A stretch of DNA of 64,000 bases from Mesostigma viride (taxonomy: Eukaryota; Streptophyta; Mesostigmatophyceae; Mesostigmatales; Mesostigmataceae). Shown here piece by piece: positions 10,484-20,359 of the stretch. The stretch lies in assembly GCA_009746045.1 (NCBI GenBank), contig RPFO01000041.1:7348613-7412612 (forward strand), given 5' to 3'. Below the pieces are notes generated by a model that was not told the origin of the DNA, ran no database searches, and saw only the letters and a list, made by a program, of their open reading frames with translations. Within the stretch, counting starts at the first letter, position 1, and the number at the start of each line of letters is the position of its first letter. A program made the position numbers and the translations under genes.

Positions 10484-10861
10484 ATTAATTAATTAATTAA
10501 TTAATTAATTAATTAATTAATTAATAGACCCGTGACTGCGTCACGTGAGCAAACGTCCTCAGTGCATGGGAGGGGAACATGGGATGGAATGGATCAATAA
10601 ATTAATTAATTAGACTCGTGCTCCCGTTGGGGAGTCACGGAGCATTAACCCCGATGGATGGATGGATGGATGGGTGCAAACAGTCCTACCGGTCTAATCT
10701 ATCTACATCAGCTACCTACGACATCTATCTAATTAATTAATTAATTAATTAATTAATAGACACGTGACTGCGTCACGTGAGCATAAGTCCTCAGTGGGAG
10801 GGGAGGAATGGATTAATTAATTAATTAATTAATAGACACGTGACTGCGAAGTAAACACTGG
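10484..10861 (-). repeat. Cluster of nested LINE 3' tails
   Basis: At least three short LINE 3' ends lie here in minus orientation. Each has an (ATTA)n run followed by TAGACACGTGACTGCG, some continuing through TCACGTGAGCATAAGTCC and GGGAGGGGAACATGG. A tail of a second family (GACTCGTGCTCCCGTTGGGG) is embedded near 10612. Later insertions landed in earlier tails. No coding sequence. Confidence 0.8.
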
Positions 10862-11239
10862 TAAATTCACGACCCAAAACGATGTATTACAATTCCATAA
10901 TACACGCCGAGTGCGATTCACGAAGGACAACTGCTGCATAAATGATCGCCGCCATGCGTGTATGCTCGGGCCGACACCGACCCTCGCCTACAAGACCAAC
11001 GCATGTCCACAAGGTTCACACGGAGGATAAAGGACCACTACTAAAGTACGCAGCGCGGCGCGACTGCACCAAGCCATCATACTGTACAATTGCCACGTCA
11101 CAAGGCCCGGTACCAACCGGCCAAAAAGGTCCTAACTACACGTAAGCTTAGGAAAGTCAACGGACTGTTTCGAAATGACTGAGGCAACCAAGGACCTAAT
11201 TTACGTCCGTAACAACAACAAAAGTTACGCGACGTAACA
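10862..11239 (-). mobile_element. Possible truncated 3' LTR with polypurine tract
   Basis: Read on the minus strand, the purine tract GTGGGGGGGGAGG (11252-11240) is followed at once by TGTTACGTCGCGTAAC starting at 11239. A G-rich polypurine tract abutting TGTTACG is typical of the 3' LTR junction of Ty3/gypsy elements. The LTR-like sequence runs to about 10862, where LINE tails interrupt it, so its far end and any partner LTR are missing. Confidence 0.4.
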
Positions 11240-11252
11240 CCTCCCCCCCCAC

Positions 11253-12616
11253 AAAGGTAGGGAGCCCTCTCCCTACGTACACGGAGGAAACCAAAGGAGA
11301 AGGAGTATCTAACGCACCCAACAAAAGCCTAACACAATCGACTGACCATCCAAGGCCCAAAACAAAAACGTGTTAACCTCGGTTCCACCCCGAATGGTGT
11401 AGGGATCACCAGCACCACGCCTGGTGTGAGGCTCCCCTAACTGCCTGGCACTGAGGCCTTGCCGGGAGGGACGGCACTAGGCAGGACACACAGAGGAAAC
11501 AACGTTCACGCTAAGGACCAGAAACGGACAACCAACTGGCCAAGCCCGGAGGGCGACTCTATATACCGGAGGGACAACACCCTCAGGTCGGGCCTAGAGC
11601 CCTCTGTCTACACACCAGTAGTCGTGCAGGAACGTTGCGTTTGGTAATAACAAGCGGGTGCGTCAAGTAGGCTGGTAGCCGACAATGTTCGCATACGCCA
11701 TGGCTGGATGCAGGTCGCGACGCCCGAACAGTCAGCTTCACTGCAAGGCATCTAGGCTGGCGTTAATGCCATCTACCTAAGTAAAGAATAAGATTCACCG
11801 AAAATCTGACATGTTGATGCTGCCAGCCCGGTTACACGTTGAGGCCCATCACACGCATGAGGGCACCACCATGGTTGAGCCACCATCAAGATGAACGGCT
11901 GAACACATGAAGTGAACGATGAAACTGATAGAAGCACGGATGTCCACCGGGGGAAGTAATGGCTGCACTGCCGACAGCTCCATAGCCAGCGAGGGCCAAC
12001 AAGCATGCTGTCGACGCCATGGCCACCGTGATGCCTGATGGAGCTTCAAACGTTGGCGAGAATAATGATGATGGCAGCACCAAAACCAAGCCTGGATCAT
12101 GCGTGTAGCAATAGTAGCAGGGCCGGCAGCAAGAAAGAAAAGTCGCAACGCCACGTAGGTCTGTCCAGCATGCACCGCACCTGCAAGTGTGGCAACAAGG
12201 GCATGATTGTGCACATGTCTGGGGGTGTGGCCTTGTACGTTTGGGAGGGGGTGGTACCGCGTGTATAAGTAACGCAAGGAAACCAGGCACGCAACTCCAT
12301 TGCTAAAAGAAAATACAAGCACGAGATTCAAGGCCACATCTGTGGACAATGGGGGCAGCCAACCAACACTACGATGGAGAATTCAACACAGATGAAATGT
12401 AGCCAGGATACACATGTTGTCCCGCATAGGATTGTTAACGTGAAGATGGATGTGCCGCAAAGGATGTAGGCAGTCTGTGGTGCATAGAAGTTGCACCTTC
12501 CCTAATGCACATAGCAATTGCTGCCATGCTAGCAACATTGCCAGCAAATACCTCCAAATGATTCATGAGGGCATTGACCTCGTGAAGGTGCATTGAGGTT
12601 GCAGTTTCATATTCGC
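11253..12616. other. Gene-free stretch between LTR remnant and transposase
   Basis: No convincing coding sequence on either strand. It may hold degraded internal sequence of the LTR element (11.25-11.65 kb) and the 3' region of the Mutator-like element. I could not find a terminal inverted repeat. Confidence 0.5.
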
Positions 12617-14261
12617 TCATGGGAGTTGGGGTTGCGAACAAGCACTGCCAACACTTGGAGGGGCAGACGCGGCATTGCTAGGGCAATTGCCGTGACGAAG
12701 AGAAGCAACGAACCCGCCTCGGGCCCGGGCCCGCTTCGAAGTACCCGTAGCCTCACCGACAACGCTTCCACCAAGAGTTGCAGAGACCTTGCGTTTTGAC
12801 GTGGGTGGCTCGTTGGGATGGTGTGCTCTTTGTTTACGCGGCTGTTTTCCCCGACCACGGGGTGGAGGACCTAAAGGGTTTTCTACCAAGCGAGCAGCAC
12901 TTCCATCCCCTCCCGGCAATGTCGCATTGTGGCTGACCTGACTTGATGGAAGTGTCTTCTGCTGCCAGTATGACTTACAATGCCTGAGAAAATCCGAGCC
13001 ACAACGACCCTCATGCGCCAAAGAAGCCCATGCCTTCATGTGAGCGAGAATGTCAGTATACGTAGGCTCCGTGCCTTGAGCGACATCCACGTTGACATCA
13101 TCATCACGGCTCTTCTCAGGGTGTACAGTTACCATCTGTTGGAATTGTAGCTGGCTCTCAATAGCGACCGGCTTGGGTTGCTTCCACCTATCGCACACCA
13201 ATTGCATCGGCACCTGCTTGCACTGATGAAGATGCACCTCAACGGCTAAACAATGGCGGCATGGGAGGCCTACAAAGGTTGGAAATTGGCATGTGCACTC
13301 CAAAACATGGCCGTCCTCCCCGGTCGTAACCAAACGTTCCTTTTGTGCCTGACCACACGAATCCAAGCACAGATCAAGCTTCTCCTTCACATTTGAACAT
13401 TCTCCAACAAAGGAAACCTTGAACACGTTAGCAGTCTCTGACGGCTCAACCCGATAGTGCTGTGATGCGGCAAGCTCTACCGAGAACCGGGTGCATGGTT
13501 GTTCAGACATGAAGGATGAAGCATGGGTCATGATGGGGTTGGTGCCATAACGAGCTGGATTGAGACGAAAAATGGTGGCTCTTGCTTGGTTCACTTTTGA
13601 GGCCCTATCAGCTTTCTCCCTAAGCACCCTCAGCCTTTCAGGGAGCTCATAAATCTCAGTACCCTTGTCCAAGGCAACTTTGATAGCACCGTGCTCCGAT
13701 TCAGACCTACCAGTTGTCGATTGCCCATATGTTAGGTGCTGCCACGTAAAGCGACATGCCCACTTCTCGCGCTTCAGATACAGGTTGTCAAGGACATTGC
13801 TCTGCTCCTTCTCTACAGGGGGGTACAAAAGCCCGTTTAGCCTCGCATATTCCAGGCTCCCCTTTGCCACGAAACGGTTGTTTTCCTCAAGTGGGGGTGC
13901 CAATGTGTGATGCAGCTCACTTGGTACAGCAGCGCCACACAACTGTTGTGTCAGCTGCAAGAAGGCATCATACGTGGGGAATAAAGTAAAGCAGTAGTTT
14001 TCCTTTGGTCTATAGTCCTTTTTCATGATGTAAGCATCCCAGAAACGGTTAACCATCATCATGGCAAGACCAAACCACTCATCGGAGAATCTCACCTCAA
14101 ATGTGCGCCATGCATCCCTTGACCAGGTTAAAAGGACACCAATACGGGCGTTGCAACAATGCATTTGCAGTTGCAGTTGTGCAAAATGGGATGCGCATAG
14201 CCGCGTCAACGGCTTCGCGGCCTCGTAAATGAACCTGGGAGCGCGCGATGGCTCGGATCCA
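12617..14261 (-). CDS. Mutator-like transposase, 3' exon: YqaJ C-terminus, catalytic Glu region, SWIM finger
   Basis: This exon starts at acceptor TTTCAG/T (14262-14263) and reads to a stop at 12617. It opens with the C-terminal part of a YqaJ-type nuclease: FAQLQLQMHC with the QxQ motif near 14179, then VLLTWS and FSDEWFGLAMMMVNRFWDAYI. It continues without a stop into the second half of a MULE/FAR1-type transposase: KREKWACRFTWQHLTYG and STTGRSESEHGAIK, whose Glu is expected to be the third catalytic residue. A SWIM zinc finger follows (CTC, then CRH about 10 residues later). The tail is basic and Pro-rich with KRK and RGRGKQPRKQR nuclear-localisation-like clusters. The donor at 14914 and this acceptor match in codon phase (2 plus 1). 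The uninterrupted run from nuclease to SWIM shows that these domains belong to one protein. Confidence 0.8.
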
Positions 14262-14914
14262 CTGAAAGCACGGAAGCAGCAAAGAAACATGCAGGGCAAT
14301 GTACATTAAATTGCGTACATTAATTAGTTTGTTTTTACTTTTTTTGCCATCGAGTCACGCTGCGATACGAGCCCAATGAACAATCCCCACCTAGACTTCA
14401 CATTCATAGCATTGGGAACCAGTGGCATGGAAAAAGCATGACCTGCAATCGATAAACCATGACGATATGCAATTTCAACAACAAAATAAGCACAAGGATG
14501 ATATCGGGGGTGATGACAGTCAGTTAGAAACAACACAAATTCTCTTACAGTGTCAGATTTTTGCTACCTTGCATAAGACTACCCATGGCCTCACTAGAGA
14601 ACCCATATCTTGAGATCTTTTTAAAAGCCTATTCACTCTAACAATAACTCTACAACGGTATGTATATAATGTAGTATACATTCATTTTAGTACATTGTAT
14701 TTTTTGCAAGGGTTGATGCAAGATTGTGGGAACACATGTGCTAGGACAGCTTATGAACGCCGATCTCACCTTCGTAATATATTATTCTCAACAATTATAT
14801 ATTGAACTATATTTTCAATAATATACATTGAAGAATTGGGTGCCTTTGTCCATTCAAGTGCTTGCCAATAAATGCGTAAGCGCATCTCTAAACAACAACC
14901 AAGAAAATACATAC

Positions 14915-16432
14915 CAAGGAGGCAAGCCAGCTGTTGTGCTCGACGCCCCTCGCATACGATTCGACGCATCCTTGTAAGGGCAGTGGCACTTGACCTCAAG
15001 TACTGCAGATGTTGACCCTGGCCAACCAGTGATGATCCCGTCCGGTGTTGCCGCCAGCCTCTCGTCCAGGGGCGAAACCGTGGTAGGTGAAGTATGTAAC
15101 GCGATATCCTTATGGACCACACGGAAGTCGTGAACTGCTGTTTTCTCATGGATTTGACCGTACAACATGCGCACTCGGTCGATGAGGCCAAGTTGGGCGT
15201 TAGTAGTCCTTGAGACACCAGTCATTTGCTCAATAGCATCAAGGACCCTAAGATGCTCGCGAGGAAGGCCCAAGATACGCGATCGCGCGAGCAGCACCAT
15301 CCTCGAACATGCCCAGGACAGCAGCAAAAGTGCTCGCCGTGATTTTGTGAGCGTGAACAGCATGATCAAAAACCACGGGCTCGCTCGTTGACCCTTGCGG
15401 GGTCCCAAATGCAATGTTGGGAAGCTGTGGCCATTGAACTAGGCTTGTACAAATGGGGCCCCATTTCGTGGCAGGTGCAAGCTCTACAAGTTCGGCGAAA
15501 TCCCTGTCAAAATTAGGAATCGAGCGGCTATCACTTTCATTCCTGATTTCCCAGAATTTAGAGTACCATCTCTTCCACTGTGCACCAGTAAACCACGCCT
15601 TTGTGTTTGCCACCAAATTTAGTGTGGCCAGATGAAAAATGCAAAGGATATGAGTCATATTGTGCTTTTCGATTGCTTTCACCAAGGCTTGGTCTTCGTC
15701 AGACAACGCAACTCGTGGCATATGGCCATTCATGCAGTCCCGAAAGCGTGTTAAGATCCAATCAAATGACACAAACGTTTCATCGACTGACATGGCCACC
15801 CCATAGCACTCGTTTTTCCCATCCCCGTCCACTCCCATAATGAGCATGAGTTTCATGCGGAACTTGTTCGTTCCATGTGTAGTATCTAGTGACACCACTT
15901 GATGATGGCGAGAACTTGCATACCGCCTCCGCATTTCACCAGTGGAATAGAACAACCTTAGAAGCCGGTTCACCTCGTCCATGTCGGCAGCCCAAAAAAA
16001 ATCATGGTCAGTGTTCTTCTGCTTCATGCACCACTCAAATAGGTTGTTGGCAGTGTTCAAGCGCTCCTCTGGTGTCATGCGGTAAAAGTCATAAATGTCA
16101 GCCTCCGACCATGTCTCTTCTATGTCTAGCCCCTTAGCAATGGTTGAAATGATGGCTCTGATATCTGCCACCCCCCCAGCAAGCTTCAAACCCTTGAAAC
16201 TAGCCAAATGCTCCTGGATTTTGGGCGGGATGCTGCGCAGCTTTGGGTCTGCCAAAAACTCCCCATTAGCACGGTCTAGCAATTTGTGGTTGTGCTGAAA
16301 AAAAGGAAAGCTGGACAGTACCCATGCACCTTGATGAAGCTTGATGCTAATCGACCACGGGCAGCCAAGTCCCTTTGACTTGGATGCTATCTCACCTGTT
16401 TGCTTTGCCTCGTGGCTAAGATTGCATCCCAA
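14915..16432 (-). CDS. Mutator-like transposase, 5' part: zinc finger, DDE core, start of embedded YqaJ nuclease
   Basis: The frame from about 16432 (an upstream exon is likely; no ATG here) encodes a FAR1/MULE-like transposase. A CxC...HNH zinc-finger region lies at residues 3-49 (GCNLS, GLGCPW, HNHK). The RNase H-like core follows: D183 (VVSLDTTHGTNK), D245 (ALSDEDQAL), and C264/H267 (CIFHL). Near residue 363 the same frame enters HKITASTFAAVLG, the usual N-terminal motif of YqaJ nucleases. An apparent 1-base frameshift near 15285 moves into a frame carrying YGQIHEKTAV (E, 15147), ATPDGI (D, 15042) and LEVKCHCPY (E 14997, K 14991), the full PD-(D/E)xK set. The exon ends at a GTATGT donor (14914). 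A 31-base intron could also repair the frame but would be very short. Intron 14262-14914 separates it from the next exon. Confidence 0.75.
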
Positions 16433-16974
16433 CTCAACTGGGTCAATTTGGTACTGTCACTGCCCACCTTTTTTATTGTGAGTGAGCACGCACCATCAGC
16501 AGTCGTATGCGCCCATCGCCGTAACTCTGTTATCGCAACGTTGCGAGTCCCAATAACGTCCTCATTACAGGGCCACGGGCCCATAGGAATACCTGGCGCC
16601 AAATCCGGAAACCCCGATGGAACTGGGTGGTCGCTTGATGTGCTGCAACGAGCAAAAGGCAATGACAACGTGTATCCATGGAGCCGCCAACTAAGATTCC
16701 TTCACCTATGAATCCGAACTACATTCCAATATTGGGGAGGGATAGATATGCTGATCTTCCCCCCCATGACAGGCTCCCCCTTAGCTGGGCATAGCTTCAA
16801 CATCATGGGGCTGCAAGTGCCCTGGTGCACCTAGAGCAAGGGTCGTTTACATTCCCACCCTTGCAGGAAGTAGCTTAGAGTGTATGATAGGCCATATGCC
16901 CCTTCTCTGGGCTATGTGCTACATATACTCCCAACGGAGTTATGTTCCTAATTAATTAATTAATTAATCACCCC
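16433..16974. other. Upstream region of the transposase, with a repeat tail
   Basis: The minus frame 16668-16433 (CNEDVIGTRNVAITELRRWAHTTADG) looks coding and may be an earlier exon, with an acceptor near TGACAG at about 16456. Bases 16800-16970 match 40285-40450 (TAGCTGGGC, CCATATGCCCCTTCTCTGGG, CCCAACGGAGTTATGTTCC) and end in (TTAA)n, so this is a short retroposed repeat of another family. Confidence 0.45.
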
Positions 16975-17615
16975 CCCACATGTATTTATACGTAGCATCA
17001 CCCCCCCACATGTATTGATACGTAGCAGCACCCCCCCACATGTATTGATACGTAGCAGCACCCCCTCGCATTTCATTATTCATGCCAGCACCCCCCCACA
17101 TTTATTTATTCATGCCAGCAACCCCCCACATGTATTTCAACGTAGCAGCACCCCCCCACATTTATTTATTCATGCCAGCAACCCCCCACATTTATTTATT
17201 CATGCCAGCACCCCCCCACATTTATTTATTCATGCCAGCAACCCCCCACATGCATTTATACGTAGCAGCACCCCCCAACATTTAATTATTCATGCCAGCA
17301 CCCCCCCACATGTAATTATTCATGCCAGCAACCCCCCACATTTATTTATTCATGCCAGCACCCCCCCACATTTATTTATTCACGCCAGCAACCCCCCACA
17401 TTTATTTATTCATGCCAGCACCCCCCAACATGCATTTATACGTAGCAGCACCCCCCAACATTTAATTATCCATGCCAGCACCCCCCAACATTTAATAATT
17501 CATGCCAGCACCCCCACACATTTATTTATTCATGCCAGCAACCCCCCACATGCATTTATACGCAGCAGCACCCCCCAACATTTAATTATTCATGCCATCA
17601 CCCCCCCACATTTTC
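16975..17615. repeat. 30-bp minisatellite array
   Basis: About 21 tandem units of 30 bases built on CATGCCAGCA-CCCCCCCACA-TTTATTTATT, with variants CGTAGCAGCA and TGTATTGATA. Period 30 keeps a frame open (17015-17755, an HASTPPHLFI-type repeat), which explains the long plus-strand ORF; it is not a gene. Units are contiguous, with no spacers. Confidence 0.95.
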
Positions 17616-17650
17616 TGTGTAAAAATGCGTGCAAGGGAGATGCCACGTAC

Positions 17651-17880
17651 TTCTTCCTAGGCCGATCTGGATTGGAACAGGGACCAGCCTCGGTGCCATT
17701 ACTTCCGTTGCCGGCGTCAATATGCTGCCCACTGCTTGCAGCTGTGTCATCTTGAGTAGAACCCGGCATACCAACTGTCTCACCGATGTCGGCGACATCA
17801 ATAACGGTACCTTGGCCACTGCATCCAAACACCAAGTATGCAAATGCACCATGTGTCATTACGTCGTCAACCACAAGCAT
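17651..17880 (-). CDS. Possible 5' exon of the Mutator-like transposase gene
   Basis: From the ATG at 17880 (MLVVDDVMTHGAFAYLVF) the frame runs through an acidic Gly/Ser-rich stretch (GQGTVIDVADIGETV) to NPDRPRKK, then meets a good donor GTACGT at 17650-17645. Composition suggests coding. It lies upstream of the transposase on the same strand, with the minisatellite in the presumed intron. The link to the transposase is inferred from position only. Confidence 0.35.
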
Positions 17881-18185
17881 GCATTATGTGCTTTCCGGAT
17901 CCTTGCTCGTGAGCGGAAAACTGAGGGCTACTGGCCATCATTGGCCCGAAAGTGGGGCCCGTGACAGCATATCGCATGTACATGGACATGGTACCGCTCT
18001 GTAACGAATTGTTATCATGCAAGGACGGAAGACCACGTAGGCACGTGTAGGACGGCTGACGTAGTACACAAAATGTGGCGCCAAAGAGGACGCAAGGCGT
18101 GATGTAAGTTTTGGGTGTGCTTATTCCCCACGGCAAGACATTAGCCACAGTTCACACCTACTCTTTTACTCGCAATTCACTTGAA

Positions 18186-20222
18186 TTGCTGAGCTTCGCT
18201 CATTTTATATATGACGCGTGGACGGGCTCAAAGGGGACCGACCTGCCGTAGTAGGTAGCGTAAGACTAGCGCTTGTCACGAGGGTACTGCACCGGCCGGC
18301 CCTTTTTGTGCCGAGGCTGAGTGTGGTTCCGGAGTGCAGGCCTAGGTAGCTTCTAACGTACGTCACTAGACCTTGTTACCTGCGCCAGCCGCCAGGCGTG
18401 GCGCAACTGTGATGGGCAGTCAGTACACCTTGTACCTGCGCCAGCCGGCAGGCCTGCGTGGCGCAATGTGAATGATAGTCAGTACTTAGAGTGGTGTAGG
18501 GGACGTAGGGAGGCATCTTTTCAGCTTCGCAACTTGATCCCAGCATTTGCTGGCAAGGTCGGCTGGCCGCTATGGCGGCTGCGCTGAATGTAAGACGATG
18601 CTATCGGCCTCTCCGGGCGTGGAGAGGCCTGGAATAAAGGTCTTTATGTTCGCCACCTACCGTTACAGGCCACGGTAATGGTTGTTGGGTGGGGGGCTCT
18701 ACGATTTGAGTAAAAGGGTGTGATTTCCGGCGCTGGGCCCACTGACAATTCCCCTCTACCCCTGGGTGCGGCAAGCAGCTTCCTGACACTGGGGAAGCTG
18801 CGTTTTTTAGTCGGACAACGTCAGGGAAGGAGCCATACAGGCCAGGGCCAGCGGCTACGGTGGAAAGAATCACAGGTGGAGGCGAATCTGCCTTAAACGT
18901 GGGGATGGCTAGCGCGGGGTGCCAGGGTAGCCCATAACTGCCAGGAGCCTGACAGCGGACCCGATCTTTCGGCCTGTGGCCAGACGGGAGTTTCGGGGAG
19001 GATGCGGGGCTGGAGCAAATCTTGGTGGGAGGAGCGCGCTCTTCATCATTGCCCAGTTTTTCAGCAAAGAATGTTCGTCTGGCGGGGCTGAAATTCTTGC
19101 TGTTTTATCGCCTTGTTTTTATCCTGTATGATGCATTATAGGAAAAGCGATAAAGAGTTCGGTTCAGCCAGGGGGGCATATCTATGCCATAAAAAATTTC
19201 CTGCAACAACACAAGCCCTGGTCAGGGCCTTGGCTAAGCAGTTTCCAAGCCAAGGCCTTGGTAGGGTAGAGGGCCTATCGCCACAAAGGTTTCAATGCCG
19301 GGAAATCCCAGCCTCGGGGGTGGGGCTGGTGATGGGTCCTGGGCTTGTGAGAGACGGTCCGGGGGCGTAAGGCCTAATGAGCAGCCGCTGGAAACCGCCC
19401 CCTAACGGGGGGAACGACATGGGTGCCACCCTGCGTCCGCCGGGAAACCGTAGCGGCCACACGGGGGCGGCAGTACAGCCGTGGCAGCGTGCAAGAGGGG
19501 GGCCATGGGCGGAAAGAAACTCGGCACCAAGGTTGGCGACAGCCTTGGTGGCCAGGAAGGAGGTGTGGGGGCAACACCTTGTGTTCGAGTATGCTGGGCC
19601 CCCAGCATGGTGCTACAATAACCAACTTGATAATGATGTGCACTGAGTTTGAAGGTGTGGTATAGGCTGTCCGTATAAAGCCTAGCACACAAAAATGTAA
19701 AATAAATGTTTCTCTTGGTGGGAAGGAACTCCAATGGACCCCCCAAAAAAATGTATTTGCTGAGCTTCGCTCATTTTATATATGACGCGTGGACGGGCTC
19801 AAAGGGGACCGACCTGCCGTAGGTAGCGTAAGACTAGCGCTTGTCACGAGGGTACTGCACCGGCCGGCCCTTTTTGTGCCGAGGCTGAGTGTGGTTCCGG
19901 AGTGCAGGCCTAGGTAGCTTCTAACGTACGTCACTAGACCTTGTTACCTGCGCCAGCCGCCAGGCGTGGCGCAACTGTGATTGGCAGTCAGTACACCTTG
20001 TACCTGCGCCAGCCGGCAGGCCTGCGTGGCGCAATGTGAATGATAGTCAGTACTTAGAGTGGTGTAGGGGACGTAGGGAGGCCTCTTTTCAGCTCCCACC
20101 CATCCACCCAGTTTGAAGGTGTGGTATAGGCTGTCCGTATAAAGCCTAGCACACAAAAATGTAAAATAAATGTTTCTCTTGGTGGGAAGGAACTCCAATG
20201 GACCAAAAACAAGAAATGTATA
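18186..20222 (+). mobile_element. Non-autonomous split-direct-repeat element 1 (YR-retrotransposon layout)
   Basis: Layout A1-internal-B1-A2-B2. A1 is 18186-18526 and A2 is 19757-20094; they are near identical, differing by a 3-base indel and a few substitutions. B1 is 19578-19756. B2 is 20110-20222 and lacks the first half of B. A2 and B2 are joined by CCCACCCATCCACCC. This order is the split-direct-repeat structure of PAT/Ngaro-type tyrosine-recombinase retrotransposons. The A repeat opens TGAGCTTCGCTCATTTTATATATGAC, close to the start of the DIRS-type element at 56.70 kb (TGAGCTATGCTCATTTTATC). The 1.05-kb interior has no convincing ORF. A copy on the other strand lies at 63185-64000. Confidence 0.8.
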
Positions 20223-20359
20223 TGGATTTTAATTAAGAGTGCAGCAATGCTAGGTAAGCATGTGGGGCACTGTATCACATTATTCATGTTTTGTACATGT
20301 GCAAAGAAGAAATACATGCACATGACTAAAAGGAAATATGTTACAAATGCACGTCATAC

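Noticed and set aside
16975-17615. CRISPR-like array of regular 30-bp units
   Set aside because: Units are contiguous with no unique spacers, several positions vary gradually, and the setting is eukaryotic. It is a minisatellite.
18186-20094. Ordinary LTR/TRIM element with A1 and A2 as LTRs
   Set aside because: A B repeat follows A2 and a second B precedes it, in three separate copies and two families; this fits split direct repeats, not LTRs.
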